Shown here: piece by piece, positions 61,366 through 64,000 of the stretch
How the letters are laid out: every line of letters begins with the position of its first letter
Position numbering within the stretch: position 1 is the stretch's first letter
From: Oligoflexia bacterium
Lineage (GTDB): Bacteria; Bdellovibrionota; UBA1018; CAIPTA01
NCBI GenBank assembly: GCA_023954355.1
Contig: JAMLID010000001.1
Span: forward strand, 1 to 64,000
DNA: 64,000 nt
Direction: 5' to 3'
Program-made: the position numbers and the translations under genes
The notes under the pieces: model-generated
Databases searched by the model: none
Seen by the model: only the letters and a program-made list of their open reading frames with translations
Told to the model about the DNA's origin: nothing

Positions 61366-61526
61366 ACGGGGATTCCTTGGTCTATTTGTGTCTTCATTTC
61401 TTTGAGTTTGGTATTTAATTTTTTGCCTAGTAGTTTTGTTGAGCCAACGCAAACAAGAACAACCAAGGCTGTTAAAATGATATACTCTAGCAAGCCTTGC
61501 CCTGATTCTGATGAAATGTGTTTCAT
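61350..61526 (-). CDS. Flp-type major pilin
   Basis: A 58-residue prepilin: basic leader MKHISSESG, then QGLLEYIILTALVVLVCVGS with Glu+5/Tyr+6 after the Gly cleavage site, the hallmark of Flp/Fap pilins of the Tad system. A clear GGAGG site lies 6 bp before the ATG at 61526; the frame extends 21 bp further but that start lacks support. It heads the operon, but no TadA/TadB/TadC assembly genes lie in the window, so they must be elsewhere. Confidence 0.9.
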   Translation of the reverse strand: MKHISSESGQGLLEYIILTALVVLVCVGSTKLLGKKLNTKLKEMKTQIDQGIPVKLSP

Positions 61527-61667
61527 ATATGCCTCCCATATCTTCATTAGAGCAAGTGTTGTGCCGTATCTCGTGTGTAGTAAGGTTAGGCTGGCTATGG
61601 CTGTGGTGTGAGATTTGAACCGACGGTAGATTGACAGCTTGCCCGTGAAGTTAGATACTTAAATGCA

Positions 61668-62417
61668 ATGAGCGATAAAAAACCCTCTCTATATGTTGTA
61701 GAAAAAAAAGAAGTTGTCATTCTTGTTGTTTTATTTGTTTTAGTAACAGTACTCTCTTTTACTTTGGGTGTTCGTTATGGTGAATCTATTGGTAAGAAGA
61801 TTGCCAAAGAAGAAGAGGTAGCTGAGACAGAGCTAGGTGGGCATGGTGACTCTTCTGGTGGCACATTAGGCAAGAAAGAAACTCATGATGAAAAGCCCGC
61901 TCATAATGAGTCTCATTCTGGTGAAAAAGACCATTCATCTAATGAAAGTTCACATGCGCCTCATGGTGAGCATGAATCGCATGTCGAGAGTCAGCCAGTG
62001 ATTGAAGAGAAAGCACCTGTGACAAATGTGAAAGATACAAAATCGCAGGTTGATAAAAATTCTGATGAGTATCTTTTGGACGCATTAAAAACAACTGGTT
62101 TAGAGAGTCCAGAATCGAAAGCAAAAGACGAACAAGAGCTTCCTTCTTCTGTTAAGTCTATTAAAAGTTCGCGCTCTGGTCAGTATGTAGTGCAAGTTGG
62201 GAGTCATCCCACTAAAGTCGATGCTCAACGTCAAGTGAACTCACTAGCGAAGAAAGGTATACAGGCTGAGTTGTTGCCTCCGTTTAAAGATCGACAGGGG
62301 CAATGGCATCGAGTAATTGTAGGTACGTATAGCCAAAAAAGTGAGGCAGATAGAGTGGCCAGGCAGTTAAAGCAAAAAGGATCAATTACAAGTTTTTTCG
62401 TTTGGAGGCACCCATGA
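61668..62417 (+). CDS. SPOR-domain cell-division/envelope protein
   Basis: A 249-residue protein with a cytosolic N terminus, one membrane helix (about 14-34), a His/Ser/Glu-rich periplasmic linker (AHNESHSGEKDHSSNESSHA) and a C-terminal SPOR domain (about 170-249: GQYVVQVGSHPTKVDAQRQV through RVIVGTYSQKSEADRVARQL). SPOR domains bind denuded glycans at the division septum, as in FtsN. The start lies 120 bp from the divergent pilin operon. ATGA-coupled to the cupin gene. Confidence 0.93.
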   Translation: MSDKKPSLYVVEKKEVVILVVLFVLVTVLSFTLGVRYGESIGKKIAKEEEVAETELGGHGDSSGGTLGKKETHDEKPAHNESHSGEKDHSSNESSHAPHGEHESHVESQPVIEEKAPVTNVKDTKSQVDKNSDEYLLDALKTTGLESPESKAKDEQELPSSVKSIKSSRSGQYVVQVGSHPTKVDAQRQVNSLAKKGIQAELLPPFKDRQGQWHRVIVGTYSQKSEADRVARQLKQKGSITSFFVWRHP

Positions 62418-62776
62418 ATATTGTGACAAAACCGTGGGGTCGAGAAATTATTTTCGCTGTGACAAAAGATTATGTTGGAAAAATATTAGAAATAACCAAA
62501 GGGCACCAATTGTCTTTACAGTTTCATAAAGTAAAAGAAGAAACGATTTATTTGCGTTCGGGAAAGATGCGCTTTGTATTCGAAGATGAGGGCGGAAATT
62601 TAAAAGAACATATATTGAACCCGGGAGATGCTTTTCATATTCCGCCAAAGAAGAAGCATCGTATGATTGCCGAAGAAGATTGCGAAGTTTTCGAGGTAAG
62701 TACTCCGCATTTAGAGGATGTGGTTAGATTAGAAGATAGCTATGGTCGTGTACCTGGCAATGGATCAACTTCATGA
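62414..62776 (+). CDS. Mannose-6-phosphate isomerase-type cupin
   Basis: A 120-residue cupin resembling the C-terminal domain of type II mannose-6-phosphate isomerases (KPWGREIIFA, LSLQFHKVKEETIYLRSGKM, NPGDAFHIPPKKKHRM). Expected to convert fructose-6-P to mannose-6-P or help ManC. The ATG at 62414 overlaps the SPOR stop (ATGA), shortening the frame by 4 codons. Coupled again by ATGA to ManC, which supports a GDP-mannose role. Confidence 0.88.
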   Translation: MNIVTKPWGREIIFAVTKDYVGKILEITKGHQLSLQFHKVKEETIYLRSGKMRFVFEDEGGNLKEHILNPGDAFHIPPKKKHRMIAEEDCEVFEVSTPHLEDVVRLEDSYGRVPGNGSTS

Positions 62777-63846
62777 GTTCGACATGGCTTTTTATTTTGG
62801 CGGGTGGTGCCGGAACTAGATTTTGGCCGCGGAGTCGAAAAAACAAGCCAAAACAATTTTTGCCAATAGTTGGTGATAAGCCTCTCTTGCTTACAACCAT
62901 TGAGCGTTTTCGTTCTATGGTTCCAGAAGAGAGGGTTGTTATTCTAACTACAGAAGATCTTGAAGCGCCCACGCGTGATATTTTAGGCGATCAGTCGAAA
63001 ATTCAAATTCTCTCAGAGCCAGAATCTAGAAATACGGCACCTACAATTGTTGCAGCTATGCAATGGCTTAAGGCTAAAGATAAGAGCGCCACTGCAATTG
63101 TAGTACCTGCTGATCACTGGATAGGTGAAGAAGAAGAGTATAGAAAAGTAATGCAGTTTGCTGTGACTAAGGTCGTGAAGGAAAAAAAACTTTGTACTAT
63201 TGGGCTTCAGCCGACACGGCCAGAGGTCGGATACGGGTATATACGTATAGGAAAAAGTATTGAGCCATCCTTGTATGAGGTGGATCGGTTTGTAGAAAAG
63301 CCTTCGCGAGAGGTTGCCGAAACAATGGTTCAGAGTTCTGAATATCTATGGAATTCGGGCATGTTTGTTTGGACGGTAGAAACTTTTTTTAAAGAACTAG
63401 ACCTTTGCTCCCCTGAGTTTCTTCCTTTATCGGAATATGGAAAAGCTGTTGAATCAAGTTCGGCGAACGAAAAAGAGGTGCTAAGAAAAACATTTGCTCA
63501 GGTTCCTGCCATTAGTATTGACTACGCACTAATGGAAAAAAGTAAAAGTGTGATGGTGGTGCCCGCTAGTACATTTTTATGGAACGATTTAGGCAGCTTT
63601 TTATCTCTTGAAGAAGTTTACGAGCGTGCTGAGGGTGGGGTGGCGAGGGCAAAAAAGGTAATTGCTATTGATTCGCTAGCAAATATCGTGGACGTTCCTG
63701 GAAAAACGGTAGCTCTTGTGGGCGTGACCGATATGGTTCTTGTTGATACGGGAGATGTTTTGCTCTTGGCAGCCAAGGAGCGCGCGCAAGATGTAAAAAA
63801 ATTAGTAGAAAGATTGAAAGAATCTAAAGAAATCGACATTCTCTAA
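62773..63846 (+). CDS. manC: Mannose-1-phosphate guanylyltransferase
   Basis: A 357-residue nucleotidyltransferase that makes GDP-mannose for surface polysaccharides. The motif LAGGAGTRFWPRSRKNKPKQ (10-29) binds GTP, and VVPADHWI, RPEVGYGYIR, FVEKPSRE and YLWNSGMFVW are typical of ManC. It lacks the C-terminal isomerase domain, which is provided by the separate upstream cupin. Last gene in the window; the 154 bp after it show no gene I can support. Confidence 0.95.
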   Translation: MSSTWLFILAGGAGTRFWPRSRKNKPKQFLPIVGDKPLLLTTIERFRSMVPEERVVILTTEDLEAPTRDILGDQSKIQILSEPESRNTAPTIVAAMQWLKAKDKSATAIVVPADHWIGEEEEYRKVMQFAVTKVVKEKKLCTIGLQPTRPEVGYGYIRIGKSIEPSLYEVDRFVEKPSREVAETMVQSSEYLWNSGMFVWTVETFFKELDLCSPEFLPLSEYGKAVESSSANEKEVLRKTFAQVPAISIDYALMEKSKSVMVVPASTFLWNDLGSFLSLEEVYERAEGGVARAKKVIAIDSLANIVDVPGKTVALVGVTDMVLVDTGDVLLLAAKERAQDVKKLVERLKESKEIDIL

Positions 63847-64000
63847 CGCTTAGCGCTTGTGTAAAAACTTCAATATTTTTTGTCAGACTCTGTAAGATAA
63901 ATTGGAAAACTGTTTTGAGATACCGTTTTTTACCTCTGAGAAATGGTGTTTTAATTTTTGTTACCAGAAAGATTGTAGAATACAAACTTAGGTCTTTTTG

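Noticed and set aside
61590-61650. A second tRNA-like or tRNA-remnant sequence
   Set aside because: GATTTGAACC resembles a T-arm complement, but no acceptor stem, anticodon arm or CCA can be drawn.

Overview
The window is a compact, AT-rich bacterial chromosome segment from a diderm (Gram-negative) organism. It has many signal peptides, lipoproteins and outer-membrane barrel candidates, a SPOR-domain protein, L,D-transpeptidases and a Tad/Flp-type pilin locus. GatCAB amidotransferase, a NodI/NodJ-like exporter, secreted proteases and tandem L,D-transpeptidases together fit a Bdellovibrionota-like bacterium. That assignment is inference; no rRNA is present to settle it. I saw no transposase, phage gene or CRISPR array.

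Layout. 1-9.2 kb: the 3' end of glmS, an atypical ClC protein, a UvrD/PcrA helicase, an ABC-2 exporter pair, then a lysozyme-like secreted enzyme and a small membrane protein on the minus strand. 9.2-15.9 kb: one tightly overlapping operon gatC-gatA-gatB-asmA-like-ppx/gppA-like. 16-20 kb: a secreted subtilase, a small FliG-middle-domain-like/coiled-coil pair, an RluA-type pseudouridine synthase and a sigma-region-4-like/putative anti-sigma pair, followed by a hairpin-rich gene-free stretch. 20.2-25.4 kb: an acyl-metabolism cluster with two alpha/beta hydrolases, a FabG/PhaB-like reductase, a KAS III-fold protein lacking two of three catalytic residues and an acyl-CoA ligase. 25.4-34 kb: envelope and housekeeping genes, namely a lipoprotein trypsin-like protease, two tandem L,D-transpeptidases, ddl, a PilZ-like protein, mazG, an MscS channel, htpX and a TerC-family protein. 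34-39 kb: a large duplicated-domain lipoprotein and two outer-membrane candidates. 39.2-42.6 kb: a membrane-anchored P-loop NTPase with a C-terminal winged helix, translationally coupled to an MscS channel.

42.7-48 kb holds a threonine/serine-tailed envelope protein, a PhnA-like protein, a DUF2892 protein behind a near-perfect sigma-54 promoter, and two overlapping sulfatase-fold proteins with threonine at the usual formylglycine position. 48.2-49.6 kb has tRNA-Cys(GCA), queE and tRNA-Met(CAT). Each tRNA is followed by a terminator, a hairpin-rich spacer and a degenerate second copy of that tRNA's own 3' end. The two spacers look homologous, which suggests a small tRNA-targeting element and is the most unusual feature here. 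50-57.9 kb is mostly secreted proteins of unknown function, one with an EF-hand, plus a 143-bp inverted-repeat element. 57.9-61.6 kb: glutathione peroxidase, tilS and, convergent to it, a compressed Flp/TadE-like pilin operon with overlapping reading frames. 61.7-63.8 kb: a SPOR protein, a mannose-6-phosphate isomerase-type cupin and ManC in an ATGA-coupled operon that supplies GDP-mannose.

Translational coupling is widespread. ATGA or TAATG junctions decided many of the starts, so several genes are called shorter than their longest open frame.
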